A DNA stretch of 37,501 nt, taken from positions 1 through 37,501 of the forward strand of contig JAGKSX010000032.1 in NCBI GenBank assembly GCA_018993155.1, read 5' to 3'. The translations under genes were made by a program, and so were the position numbers. Numbering within the stretch: the first letter of the stretch is position 1; each line of letters opens with the position of its first letter. Below the pieces are notes generated by a model. That model searched no databases and had not been told where the DNA came from. It was given only the letters and a program-made list of their open reading frames with translations. Origin of the DNA: Hydrogenophaga sp. GTDB taxonomy: Bacteria > Pseudomonadota > Gammaproteobacteria > Burkholderiales > Burkholderiaceae_C. This document shows positions 16,158 through 23,861 of this stretch, piece after piece.

Positions 16158-17147
16158 TCAGTTCTGCACTTCGATCTTTTCGTCCTTGATGACCTTGGTC
16201 CAGCGCGCCACGTCGGTGGCCAGGAAGGCCTGCGCCTCGCGGGGCGAGGTGGCCCAGGCGTCGGCGGCCTGGAGGCGGAGGGTTTCAACGATGTTGGGGC
16301 GCGCCAGCGTGCTCTGCACCATCTCGTTGAGCTGCGCAACGACGGCCGGTGGCAGGCCCTTGGGGCCGGCCAGCGCGTACCAGGCGCTCACGTCGAAGTC
16401 GGGCAGCAGGGTCTCGGCCACGCTGGGGATGTTGGGGAACAGCGCGAAGCGGTTCTTCGAGGTGACCGCGAGCGGCTTGACCTTGCCGTTCTCAATGTGG
16501 GCCGCCATGCCCGCCAGCGAGGTGAAGAGCAGTGGCACTTCGCCCGCGATCACGGCCAGCGCCGGCGCGCTGCCGCCCTTGTAGGGCACGTGGGTGAGCT
16601 TGACGTCCGCGCGCGACTGGAACAGCACGGCCGCCAGGTGCATGCCGCTGCCCTGCCCGCCGGTGCCGTAGTCGATCTTGCCGGGCTGGGCCTTGGCCTG
16701 CTGCACCAGTTCCTGCACCGTCTTGAACGAGGCGTTGGGGTTGGCGATGATGGCGAACGGGCTGCGCGCCACCATGGAGACCATGGTGAAGTCGTTCACG
16801 GGGTCGAACGGCAGCGATTTGTAGAGCCCCGGCGCGGCGGAGTGGCCCGAGGCCATGAGGAACAGCGTGTAGCCATCGGGCTCGGCCTTGGCCACGTAGT
16901 TCGCGCCGATGGTGCCCCCGGCACCGGGCTTGCCCTCCACCACGGCCTGCTGGCCGAATTTCTCGGCGAACTGCGCGGCGATCAGGCGCGCGAGGTTGTC
17001 CACCGGCCCACCCGAGGTGAAGCCGTGGATGATGCGCACCGGCTTGGTGGGCCAGGCGGGCGCGCTGCCCTGGGCGTGCGCCGCAGTGCCGAAGAGGCCC
17101 AGCGTTGCCCAGGCCAGCAGGGCGGCGGTGAAGGTGTGGCGTTTCAT
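16158..17147 (-). CDS. Bug/TctC-family tripartite tricarboxylate transporter substrate-binding protein
   Basis: 329 residues from ATG 17147, whose ATGA overlaps the amidohydrolase stop. A Sec signal peptide (residues 1-26, ending AHAQ) is followed by WPTKPVRIIHGFTSGGPVD, the Bug N-terminal signature, then PGAGGTIGANYVAKAEPDGY. It shares long stretches with the neighbouring Bug protein (LFLMASGHS, YKSLP, VNDFTMV). It should be periplasmic and bind the substrate or product of the amidohydrolase pathway. The overlap with the enzyme gene is the best clue to function. Confidence 0.94.
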   Translation of the reverse strand: MKRHTFTAALLAWATLGLFGTAAHAQGSAPAWPTKPVRIIHGFTSGGPVDNLARLIAAQFAEKFGQQAVVEGKPGAGGTIGANYVAKAEPDGYTLFLMASGHSAAPGLYKSLPFDPVNDFTMVSMVARSPFAIIANPNASFKTVQELVQQAKAQPGKIDYGTGGQGSGMHLAAVLFQSRADVKLTHVPYKGGSAPALAVIAGEVPLLFTSLAGMAAHIENGKVKPLAVTSKNRFALFPNIPSVAETLLPDFDVSAWYALAGPKGLPPAVVAQLNEMVQSTLARPNIVETLRLQAADAWATSPREAQAFLATDVARWTKVIKDEKIEVQN

Positions 17148-18565
17148 AGGAAGAACTTCTCCGGTTGGGGGCCGCGCTCGACGGGCCGTGATTGGTAGTT
17201 GCCCTCCCCGAACATGCGCATGCGCGAAGCCATGAGCTCTTCGCTGAGCTTCTGCAGCTTCGTTTCGTCGAAGGTGAGCTTGCCGCCGCGCTTGGCGAAC
17301 TGGCCCGCCACCAGAACGTTTTCGATGTCCGAGGTTTCCGCGTACATCACCACGATGTGCGCCGGGTTGCCACCGGGCAGCGCCGGGAAGATGTTCATGC
17401 CCCGGGCGTCGAACATGACGAGATCGGCCTGCTTGCCCGGCGTGATGGAGCCGGTCTTCTTGTCCAGGCCGAAGGCCTTGGCGCCGCCCATGGTGGCCCA
17501 GTAGAGGGCGTCGCGCGTGAGCGTGGAGTGCTGCGTCTTCGCGGGCCACTTGCCTTCGTGCCAGAGGCTGCGGTTGTCCAGCTCGCGCTGGTGCAGGAAG
17601 GCGTGGCGCGTCACCGCCAGCATCGAGCTGTTGAAGTAGGGATCGCAGTCGGTGCCGAGCGAGGGCATCGCGCCGTGCTTGACGAGGCGCCCGAGCATGG
17701 CGGGCTGCTCGTAGTTCAGCATCTCGGTGAGGTTGGTGGCGGTGATGGTGCAGCCCGCGTCGAGCACGATCTTGAGTTCCTCGTCGTCGAAGCAGTTGCC
17801 GTGGCCGATGTTGTGGTCCGGCCCGAGCAGGCCTTCCTTGGCCAGGCGCGGGTAACCGTCTTCGACCACGCGCTTGCCCTTGCGGCCGTAGGTGTGGGCG
17901 GAGTTGATGAGGCCGTACTCGCGCGCCAGGCGGATGTCGTGCGCCGCCACGTCGTACTCGCCCCAGTCGGGCCCGAGGATGGCCATGGCCAGGGTCACCA
18001 GGCGGTCGTCGCTCGAGAGGCGCCCGGTGCGCAGGCGGTGGATCTCTTCGCGCGGGAAGGGCTTCTTGTGGTACGGCACCTCGCCCGGCCGCTCGGGCGG
18101 CTTCACCGTGCCGCGCGCGAACACGGCGCGGATGCCGGACTCTTCCAGCGCGTCGATGGCCACGTCGGTCATCTCCGCGTCGCGCAGGATGTGGCACCAG
18201 TCGACGATGGTGGTGGTGCCGTTGCGCAGCTGGTTCAGCGAGCCCAGCAGGTTGCCCAGGTACACGTCGCGCACGCCGTACTTGGTGGCGAGGTTCTGGT
18301 GCATGTTGGCGTGGTAGTCGCGGCTGCCGACCCAGTCGGAGCCGATGCCGCGCAGCTGGAATTCCCAGGTGTGGATGTGCGCGTTGACCAGGCCGGGCGT
18401 GACGATGCGGCCCTTGCCGTCGATCACTTCGGCGCCATCGGCTTGCAGGTTGGGGCCGACGGCGACGATCTTGTCGTTCTCGATCAGGATGTCGGCGTCG
18501 TCGAAGTCGCCCACGGCGGGGTCCATGGAGAGGATGCAGGTGTTCTTGATGAGGAGGCGGGTCAT
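17144..18565 (-). CDS. Amidohydrolase-superfamily enzyme (Atz/Trz/cytosine deaminase-like)
   Basis: 473 residues from ATG 18565. A metal-dependent hydrolase or deaminase of the TIM-barrel amidohydrolase superfamily. Metal-ligand candidates are H63 and H65 in NAHIHTW, a His in INSAHTYG, another in NIGHGNCF, and Asp in SLGTDCDP. The flanking N- and C-terminal beta-sandwich segments are present (ILIENDKIVAVG; GSITPGKQADLVMFD). This is the subgroup III layout seen in TrzN, AtzB, chlorohydrolases and guanine/cytosine deaminases, with no identifiable exact substrate. It is followed by two Bug genes and preceded by lacI, so it is probably induced with the divergent dioxygenase operon. A CGTGGGGTT tandem pair precedes the start. 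Confidence 0.92.
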   Translation of the reverse strand: MTRLLIKNTCILSMDPAVGDFDDADILIENDKIVAVGPNLQADGAEVIDGKGRIVTPGLVNAHIHTWEFQLRGIGSDWVGSRDYHANMHQNLATKYGVRDVYLGNLLGSLNQLRNGTTTIVDWCHILRDAEMTDVAIDALEESGIRAVFARGTVKPPERPGEVPYHKKPFPREEIHRLRTGRLSSDDRLVTLAMAILGPDWGEYDVAAHDIRLAREYGLINSAHTYGRKGKRVVEDGYPRLAKEGLLGPDHNIGHGNCFDDEELKIVLDAGCTITATNLTEMLNYEQPAMLGRLVKHGAMPSLGTDCDPYFNSSMLAVTRHAFLHQRELDNRSLWHEGKWPAKTQHSTLTRDALYWATMGGAKAFGLDKKTGSITPGKQADLVMFDARGMNIFPALPGGNPAHIVVMYAETSDIENVLVAGQFAKRGGKLTFDETKLQKLSEELMASRMRMFGEGNYQSRPVERGPQPEKFFL

Positions 18566-18599
18566 GGGGTTCGTGGGGTTCGTGGGGTGAGAAAGGACA

Positions 18600-19667
18600 T
18601 CAGGCCGGGGAATCCGTCGGCGGGACGGGGCGGGTGGAGTTGCGCACGACCAGCTCGGGCCGCAGCACGACGGTGGCGGGCGACATCTGCCGCCCGTCCA
18701 GCCCGTCGAACAGCAGCTGCGCGGCGCGCCAGCCAAGTTCGCGGTGCGGCAGGCGGATGGTGGTGAGCGAGGGGTTGACCATGTCGACCAGCGGCATGTC
18801 GTTGTGGCCGGTGACGGCCACGTCGGTCGGCACGCGCAGGCCGGCGGCCTGCAGCGCGTCGTAGGCGCCCAGCGCCACCAGATCGTTCGAGCAGACCACG
18901 GCCTCGGGCGGCTTCGCGCTTTGCGCGAGCAGCTGGGCCATGGCCAGACGGCCGGCCTCGCGGCTGTAGGACTCGCAGGCCACCACGCCCGCGCTGCGCA
19001 GGCCGCGGTCGCGCAGCGCCTGCTCGAAGCCCTGCAGACGGCCCAGGCCGGTGGGCAGGCTCTGGGGGCCGGCCAGGTGGGCGATGCGCTCGCAACCGGT
19101 GCGCACCACGTGGTCCACCGCGAGCTTCATGGCCAGCCGGTCGTCGCTCACCACCGAGGGCAGGCGGCCGGACTCGTCGGCGCGGTTGACCATGACGGCA
19201 TGCAGGCCGGCGCCGACGATGAAGTCCACCAGCGGGTCTTCGCGCGAGGCGATGGCCAGCACGATGCCGTCGACCTGCTGGGCCAGCATGCGCTCGACCG
19301 TGGGCCGGGCCAGCGCGCTGGCGGCCACGTTGGCCACCATCACGAACCAGCCGCGCGCGGCCGCGCAGGCTTCGATGCCCTGCAGGATGGGTGGGAACAC
19401 CGGGTTGGTGATGTCGGGCACCAGCACGCCGATGGTGTGGGTGCGGCCGGTGCGCAGGGCCGAGGCCGCGCGGTTGGGCCGGTAGCCCAGGCGGCGCGCG
19501 GCCTGCTCGACGGCCTCGAGCACCTCGGCGCTGACGGCGGCGCGCCGGCGCGGATCGAGCGCGCGCGAGACGGTGGACAGGTGCACGCCGGCGGCCCGGG
19601 CGACGTCGCGGATGGTGACGGGGCCGGCGGGCTCCGTGACAGAGGGGGAGCGGGGTGATTCGGTCAC
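18600..19667 (-). CDS. LacI-family transcriptional regulator
   Basis: 355 residues from GTG 19667, the start that fits the family length; the frame remains open to a TTG at 19745 but that part spans the operator. The N-terminal HTH has VTIRDVARAAGVHLSTVSRAL (about 17-37) and a hinge helix with RPNRAASALRTGRT. The periplasmic-binding-like effector domain follows, with IGVLVPDITNPVFPPIL and VAVTGHNDMPLVDMVNP near the C-terminus. It probably represses both its own leftward operon and the divergent catabolic operon through the palindromes at 19682 and 19783. Effector unknown; likely a pathway metabolite. Confidence 0.92.
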   Translation of the reverse strand: MTESPRSPSVTEPAGPVTIRDVARAAGVHLSTVSRALDPRRRAAVSAEVLEAVEQAARRLGYRPNRAASALRTGRTHTIGVLVPDITNPVFPPILQGIEACAAARGWFVMVANVAASALARPTVERMLAQQVDGIVLAIASREDPLVDFIVGAGLHAVMVNRADESGRLPSVVSDDRLAMKLAVDHVVRTGCERIAHLAGPQSLPTGLGRLQGFEQALRDRGLRSAGVVACESYSREAGRLAMAQLLAQSAKPPEAVVCSNDLVALGAYDALQAAGLRVPTDVAVTGHNDMPLVDMVNPSLTTIRLPHRELGWRAAQLLFDGLDGRQMSPATVVLRPELVVRNSTRPVPPTDSPA

Positions 19668-19681
19668 TTTGAAGGTTTCAT

Positions 19682-19693
19682 GCAAACGTTTGC
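19682..19693. promoter_or_regulatory. Predicted LacI-family operator O1
   Basis: Perfect palindrome GCAAACGTTTGC, of the LacI/GalR type with a central CG. It lies just downstream of a possible lacI promoter on the - strand (TTGAGG at 19726-19721, 17-bp spacer, CAGAAT at 19703-19698), a good position for autorepression. Confidence 0.8.
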
Positions 19694-19697
19694 CATC

Positions 19698-19726
19698 ATT
19701 CTGGCGGGATTCTTTCAAAACCTCAA
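19698..19726 (-). promoter_or_regulatory. Candidate promoter for lacI
   Basis: On the - strand TTGAGG and CAGAAT are separated by 17 bases; each matches four of six consensus positions. The downstream operator O1 would block it when bound. Prediction only. Confidence 0.4.
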
Positions 19727-19730
19727 CAGG

Positions 19731-19736
19731 GATAAT
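19731..19736 (+). promoter_or_regulatory. Candidate -10 element for the dioxygenase operon
   Basis: GATAAT matches five of six -10 positions, but no good -35 sits 16-18 bases upstream, so an activator or a weak promoter would be needed. Operator O2 lies downstream, between it and the gene. Confidence 0.25.
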
Positions 19737-19782
19737 TTGGTGCAAACCCTATGCCTTGCCCCACTTTGGGGAGTGACAATAA

Positions 19783-19794
19783 GCAAACGTTTGC
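19783..19794. promoter_or_regulatory. Predicted LacI-family operator O2
   Basis: Second identical palindrome GCAAACGTTTGC, centre-to-centre 101 bp from O1. It lies 28 bases before the GTG start of the dioxygenase gene, so a bound regulator would stop transcription of the + strand operon. The spacing would allow DNA looping. A half-site GCAAAC also occurs at 19742. Confidence 0.8.
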
Positions 19795-19822
19795 AAGAAA
19801 ATCCGCTTTCCGAGAAACCGCC

Positions 19823-20692
19823 GTGAACCTGATCTCCACCCCCGAGTCCGTGCTGGCCGTGGCGCTGGCCGCCATGGAGCGCACGCCCGACCCCCGCCTG
19901 CGCGAAGTGATGGCCGCGTTGACGCGCCACCTGCATGCCTTCGCGCAAGAAGTGCGCCTGACCGAAGCCGAATTCGAGCGCGCGATCGGTTTCCTGGTCG
20001 ACATCGGCCAAGCCACCGGCCCGAAGAAGAACGAGGTGGTGCTGGCGGCCGACCTGCTGGGCGTGTCCACCCTGGTGGCCCTGCTCAACAACCCGGGCCA
20101 TGCCGGTGGCGAATCGCCCGCCGCGCTGCTCGGCCCCTTCTGGCGCGAGCGCGCGCCGCTGTGCGAGCCCGGTGAATCCATCGCGCGCGCCGGCACACCC
20201 GGCGTGCCGCTGGAGGTGCGTGGCACGGTGCGCGATCCGCAGGGCCAGCCGGTGGCCGGCGCGGTGGTGGACGTGTGGCAGGCCTCGCCCGTGGGCCTGT
20301 ACGAAAACCAGGACGACAGCCAGCCCGACATGAACCTGCGCGGGCGCTTCACCACCGACGCGCAGGGTGCCTACTTCCTGCGCAGCGTGGTGCCCGCGGG
20401 CTACCCGGTGCCCACCGACGGCCCCTGCGGCGAACTGCTGCGCGCCCAGCGGCGCCACCCCAACCGCCCGGCCCACCTGCACTTCATGATCAGCCAGCCA
20501 GGCTTCAAGGTGCGCGTGTCCCAGGTGTTCGCCGACACCGACGAGAACCTCGACAGCGACCCGGTGTTCGGCGTCACGCGCGCCCTGGTGGGCCGCTTCG
20601 AACTCGATGCCGATGGCGCCCAGGCCCGGCTGCAGCATGACTTCACGCTGGAGCCCGGCGAGACCGTGTTCCCCAAGGCCCCGATTCCCTGA
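19823..20692 (+). CDS. Intradiol ring-cleavage dioxygenase (catechol/hydroxyquinol 1,2-dioxygenase-like)
   Basis: 289 residues from GTG 19823, chosen because earlier starts would put the operator inside the gene. Fe(III)-dependent ortho cleavage of a catechol- or hydroxyquinol-type ring. The four iron ligands are visible with family spacing: Y160 (VGLYENQ), Y194 (AGYPVPTDGP), H218 and H220 (RPAHLHFMI). An N-terminal helical dioxygenase-N domain (about 1-100) is followed by the beta-sandwich with VRGTVRDPQGQPVAGAVVD. Substrate choice between catechol and hydroxyquinol cannot be settled by eye. First gene of a five-gene + strand operon. Confidence 0.92.
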   Translation: MNLISTPESVLAVALAAMERTPDPRLREVMAALTRHLHAFAQEVRLTEAEFERAIGFLVDIGQATGPKKNEVVLAADLLGVSTLVALLNNPGHAGGESPAALLGPFWRERAPLCEPGESIARAGTPGVPLEVRGTVRDPQGQPVAGAVVDVWQASPVGLYENQDDSQPDMNLRGRFTTDAQGAYFLRSVVPAGYPVPTDGPCGELLRAQRRHPNRPAHLHFMISQPGFKVRVSQVFADTDENLDSDPVFGVTRALVGRFELDADGAQARLQHDFTLEPGETVFPKAPIP

Positions 20693-20722
20693 CCCCCCTC
20701 TCTTTCTCTTCCTCAAGAACCC

Positions 20723-21484
20723 ATGGCTTTTGAACCCCAGACACGACTCGACGGCAAGGTGGCCGTCATTGCCGGCGGCACCGGCGCCATCGGCCTGGCC
20801 ACGGCGCACCGCCTGGCCGCGCTCGGCGCGGCCTGCGTGCTGCTGCACCGGGGCGACGGCGCGGCCGCCGCCGAGCTCGCGGCCGGCCTGCCCGGCACGC
20901 AGGCGCATGGCGCGGTGCGCGCCGACATCGTTGACAGCGCTTCACTCAAAGCCGCCGCCGAGCAGGTGGCGCGGCAATGGCAGCGCTGCGACATCCTGGT
21001 CAACAGCGCCGGCTTCACCAAGGCCGTGCCCGCCGCCGACCTCGACGCGCTCGACGACGAACTGATCGACCGGCTGATGCAGGCCAACTTCCGCGGCGTC
21101 TTCGCCACCATCCGCGCCTTCGCGCCGCTGCTCAAGGCCAGCGGCGACGGCCTGATCGCCAACGTCTCGTCCATCGCGGGCTTCACCGGCGTGGGCAGCA
21201 ACCTCGCCTATGTCGCGGCCAAGGCCGGCCTGGACGTGGTGGGCGACGCGCTGGCCAAGGCGCTGGCGCCCGCGGTGCGCGTGGTCTCCGTCTCGCCCGG
21301 CGCGGTGGAGTCCAGCTTCGTGCCGGGCCGGGGCGCGGAGTTCAACACCAAGACCGCCGCCACCACGCCGCTGGGCCGCGTGGGCCAGCCAGACGACGTG
21401 GCCGCGACCATCGAGGCCCTCGCCACCACCCTGCGTTTCGTCACCGGCACGCGCATCGTGGTCGATGGCGGCCGCCACCTCTGA
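20723..21484 (+). CDS. Short-chain dehydrogenase/reductase (SDR)
   Basis: 253 residues. NAD(P)-binding Rossmann motif GGTGAIG at 18-24, the structural NSAG at 94-97, and the catalytic Ser (149/150) and YVAAK (Tyr163-Lys167). The C-terminal TGTRIVVDGGRHL is typical of classical SDRs. It is separated from the dioxygenase by 30 bases. In context it could reduce or oxidise an intermediate after ring cleavage; the substrate is unknown. Confidence 0.93.
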   Translation: MAFEPQTRLDGKVAVIAGGTGAIGLATAHRLAALGAACVLLHRGDGAAAAELAAGLPGTQAHGAVRADIVDSASLKAAAEQVARQWQRCDILVNSAGFTKAVPAADLDALDDELIDRLMQANFRGVFATIRAFAPLLKASGDGLIANVSSIAGFTGVGSNLAYVAAKAGLDVVGDALAKALAPAVRVVSVSPGAVESSFVPGRGAEFNTKTAATTPLGRVGQPDDVAATIEALATTLRFVTGTRIVVDGGRHL

Positions 21485-21496
21485 ATCCCCGCGCCC

Positions 21497-22396
21497 ATGA
21501 GCCTCTTCAACCCGCTGTCCCAGAAGACCCTGATCACCTGCGCCGTCACGGGCAACCTGGTCAAACCTGAGCAGACGCCGCACCTGCCCGTCACGCCCGA
21601 GCAGATCGCCCGCGAATGCCTGGCCGCCGCCGAAGCCGGTGCCGGCCAGGTGCACATCCACGTGCGCGACCCCCACACCGGCAAGCCGTCGATGGAACTC
21701 GAGCTCTACCGCGAGGTGGTGGACCGCATCCGGCGCGAGAACCGCGAACTCATCATCAACCTGACCACCGGCCCGGGTGGGCGCTTCGTGCCGAGCGAGG
21801 ACGACCCCAAGGTGTACGCGCCCGGCACCACGCTGCTGCCGCCGGACCAGCGGGTGGAACACATCGCGCTCATCAAGCCCGACGTGTGCTCGCTCGACTT
21901 CAACACCATGAACTCGGGGCCGGACGTGGTCATCAACACGCCGCGCAACGTGCGCCGCATGGCCGCCACCATCCGCGCCGCCGGCGTCAAGCCCGAGCTG
22001 GAGATCTTCGATTCGGGCGACATCCACCTCGCGCTCGACCTGATCGCCGACGGCAGCCTGGAAGGCCCCGGCATGTGGACCTTCGTGCTCGGCGTGAAGT
22101 ACGGCTTCGCGCCCTCGCCCGCCACCGTGCTCTACGCGCGCGACATGCTGCCGCCCGGCGCCATCTGGACGGCCTTCGGCATCGGCCGCATGGAATTCCC
22201 CATCGTCGCCCAGGCCTGGCTCGCGGGTGGCCATGTGCGCGTGGGCATGGAGGACAACATCTACCTCGACAAAGGCGTGCTCGCCCAGAGCAATGCCCAG
22301 CTCGTCGCCCGCGCGCGGGACATCATTCAAAGCATGGGCGGCACCATTGCCAGCGCGCGCGAGGCGCGCACGATGCTCGGCCTGCCGCAACCATAA
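21497..22396 (+). CDS. Beta-keto acid cleavage enzyme (BKACE / Kce family, formerly DUF849)
   Basis: 299 residues. BKACE enzymes are Zn-dependent and condense a beta-keto acid with acetyl-CoA, giving acetoacetate and a CoA ester. Zn ligands are visible: H53 and H55 in QVHIHVRDPHTG and E252 in HVRVGMEDN. The GPGG segment near 92-95 and FGIGRMEF near 227-234 match conserved family regions. Residues that select the keto-acid side chain cannot be assigned by eye. It follows the SDR by 12 bases. If its substrate is 3-oxoadipate, products would be succinyl-CoA and acetoacetate, linking ring cleavage directly to central metabolism. Confidence 0.94.
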   Translation: MSLFNPLSQKTLITCAVTGNLVKPEQTPHLPVTPEQIARECLAAAEAGAGQVHIHVRDPHTGKPSMELELYREVVDRIRRENRELIINLTTGPGGRFVPSEDDPKVYAPGTTLLPPDQRVEHIALIKPDVCSLDFNTMNSGPDVVINTPRNVRRMAATIRAAGVKPELEIFDSGDIHLALDLIADGSLEGPGMWTFVLGVKYGFAPSPATVLYARDMLPPGAIWTAFGIGRMEFPIVAQAWLAGGHVRVGMEDNIYLDKGVLAQSNAQLVARARDIIQSMGGTIASAREARTMLGLPQP

Positions 22397-22413
22397 GAAC
22401 AGGGAGAACGCTC

Positions 22414-23442
22414 TTGACCGCACGCATCCACGAAGACACCGGCATCGCGCCACACCCGTCCACCGACACCGGCCAGGCCCTGCGCCTGCTGCAGAAGGCC
22501 GACAGCATCGACACCCTGCGGCTGATGCTGGTGGACAGCCCCCAGCGCGTGCCCGCGCCGGGCCACGCGCTGGTGCGCGTGGGCGCGGCGGCCGTCAACC
22601 CCAGCGACGCCAAGGCCAGCCTGGGCATCATGCCGCAGGCCGTGTGGCCGCGCACCCCGGGCCGCGACTTCGCGGGCACCGTGGTCGAAGGCCCCACCGA
22701 ATGGATCGGCCGCCAGGTCTATGGTTCGGGCGGCGATGTCGGCATCACGCGCGACGGCTCGCACGCGCGCTACCTCGAACTGCCGCTGGCCGCGCTGCGC
22801 GCCATGCCGGCCAACCTCTCGATGGAAGAGGCGGGCGCGGTCGGCGTGCCCTTCGTCACCGCCTACGAGGGCTTTCGCCGCAGCGGCATGCCCCGCGCCG
22901 GCCAGACCGTGATGGTGATGGGCGCCAACGGCAAGGTGGGCCAGGCCGCGGTGCAGCTGGCCGCGCAGGCCGGCGCACGCGTGATCGCCGTGCAGCGCGG
23001 CCCCGGCCCGTTCGCCGGCTTCAGCTGCGCGCCGGTGGACGTGATCGACGCCACGGCGGTCGACGTGGCCGCCACCGCCCGCGACCTCACCCAGGGGCGC
23101 GGGGCCGACACCGTGTTCAACACCGTGGGCAGCGCCTACTTCGACGCCGCCAACAAGGCCATGGCCAAGGGCGCGACGCAGATCTTCATCGCCACGCACG
23201 ACCGCGCCGTGCCCTTCGACATCTTCGCGTTCTACCGGGGCATGCACACCTACGTGGGCATCGACTCGCTCGCCATGGACTGCGCCACCTCCACCGCCCA
23301 GCTCGACGCCATGCGCGAAGGCTTCGAACGCGGCACGCTCAAGCCCTTCCCCATCGCCCGCGCCTACGACCTGGCCGATGCGGCCGAGGCCTACCGCGCC
23401 GTGCTCGGCGGCAGCACGGACCGGATCGTGCTGCGCCCCTGA
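22414..23442 (+). CDS. Zinc-independent medium-chain dehydrogenase/reductase (quinone oxidoreductase-like)
   Basis: 342 residues from TTG 22414, which has AGGGAGA seven bases upstream; no nearby ATG or GTG is better placed. The GroES-like N-domain contains VNPSDAKASLGIMP and GRDFAGTVVEG. The nucleotide-binding MGANGKVGQAAVQLAAQAGARV follows. I see none of the cysteines that bind structural zinc, so it belongs with quinone oxidoreductase/enoyl reductase types and probably uses NADPH. In this operon it might reduce an unsaturated ring-cleavage product. Function inferred from family only. Confidence 0.9.
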   Translation: MTARIHEDTGIAPHPSTDTGQALRLLQKADSIDTLRLMLVDSPQRVPAPGHALVRVGAAAVNPSDAKASLGIMPQAVWPRTPGRDFAGTVVEGPTEWIGRQVYGSGGDVGITRDGSHARYLELPLAALRAMPANLSMEEAGAVGVPFVTAYEGFRRSGMPRAGQTVMVMGANGKVGQAAVQLAAQAGARVIAVQRGPGPFAGFSCAPVDVIDATAVDVAATARDLTQGRGADTVFNTVGSAYFDAANKAMAKGATQIFIATHDRAVPFDIFAFYRGMHTYVGIDSLAMDCATSTAQLDAMREGFERGTLKPFPIARAYDLADAAEAYRAVLGGSTDRIVLRP

Positions 23443-23468
23443 ACGCCCACCCGCGAGGAGCCACCGCC

Positions 23469-23834
23469 ATGCACGTCACCCGCTTCGACGAGGCGCCCAC
23501 CTACGAGGCGCCCAACCACTTCGACATGCGCTGCCTGCGCCTGCAGGGCAAGGAAGCCGGCCCGTCCACCCAGATGTGGATGGGCATGAGCCAGCTGCTG
23601 CCCGACGGCCACACCACGCTGGACCCGTCGCCGGTCGAAAAGCTCTATTTCGTCGTCGAGGGCGAGGTCACCCTGGTGGGCGCGGTGGACGGCGTGCCGC
23701 AGCGCGCCACGCTGCGCGCCCTCGACTCCTGCCGCTTCGCCCCGGGCGAGGCGCGCCAGCTCATCAACGAGAGCAACCGGCCGGCCATGGTGCTGCTGGT
23801 GATGGCCAACATGCCACCGGCCTCCCCCGCATGA
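23469..23834 (+). CDS. Small cupin-domain protein
   Basis: 121 residues, start ATG with GAGGAG eight bases upstream. Single cupin barrel: motif 1 region around LPDGHTTLDPSPVEKLYFVVEGEVTL and motif 2 around CRFAPGEARQLINESNRPAMVLLVM. The metal-binding His/Glu residues are only partly kept: one His (H54) and one Glu (E62), while motif 2 lacks its His. It may therefore be a non-canonical or structural cupin, or an isomerase, or act as a sensor. It is the last gene of the catabolic operon and converges on the GNAT gene. Confidence 0.85.
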   Translation: MHVTRFDEAPTYEAPNHFDMRCLRLQGKEAGPSTQMWMGMSQLLPDGHTTLDPSPVEKLYFVVEGEVTLVGAVDGVPQRATLRALDSCRFAPGEARQLINESNRPAMVLLVMANMPPASPA

Positions 23835-23842
23835 AACCCCTG

Positions 23843-23861
23843 CCGCCCGCTCAGCGGGCGG
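23843..23861. terminator. Hairpin between the convergent cupin and GNAT genes
   Basis: Perfect 8-bp stem CCGCCCGC/GCGGGCGG with loop TCA. The loop is the complement of the GNAT stop codon TGA. It can form in transcripts from both sides. The flanks have no long T-run, so termination strength is uncertain. Confidence 0.55.

Noticed and set aside
17192-18766. 524-codon frame opposite the amidohydrolase
   Set aside because: The antisense amidohydrolase has its metal ligands; this frame is Val/Gly/His-rich noise.
19668-19745. N-terminal extension of the LacI protein from TTG 19745
   Set aside because: It would put the operator and the promoter inside the gene and add 26 residues before the usual HTH start.
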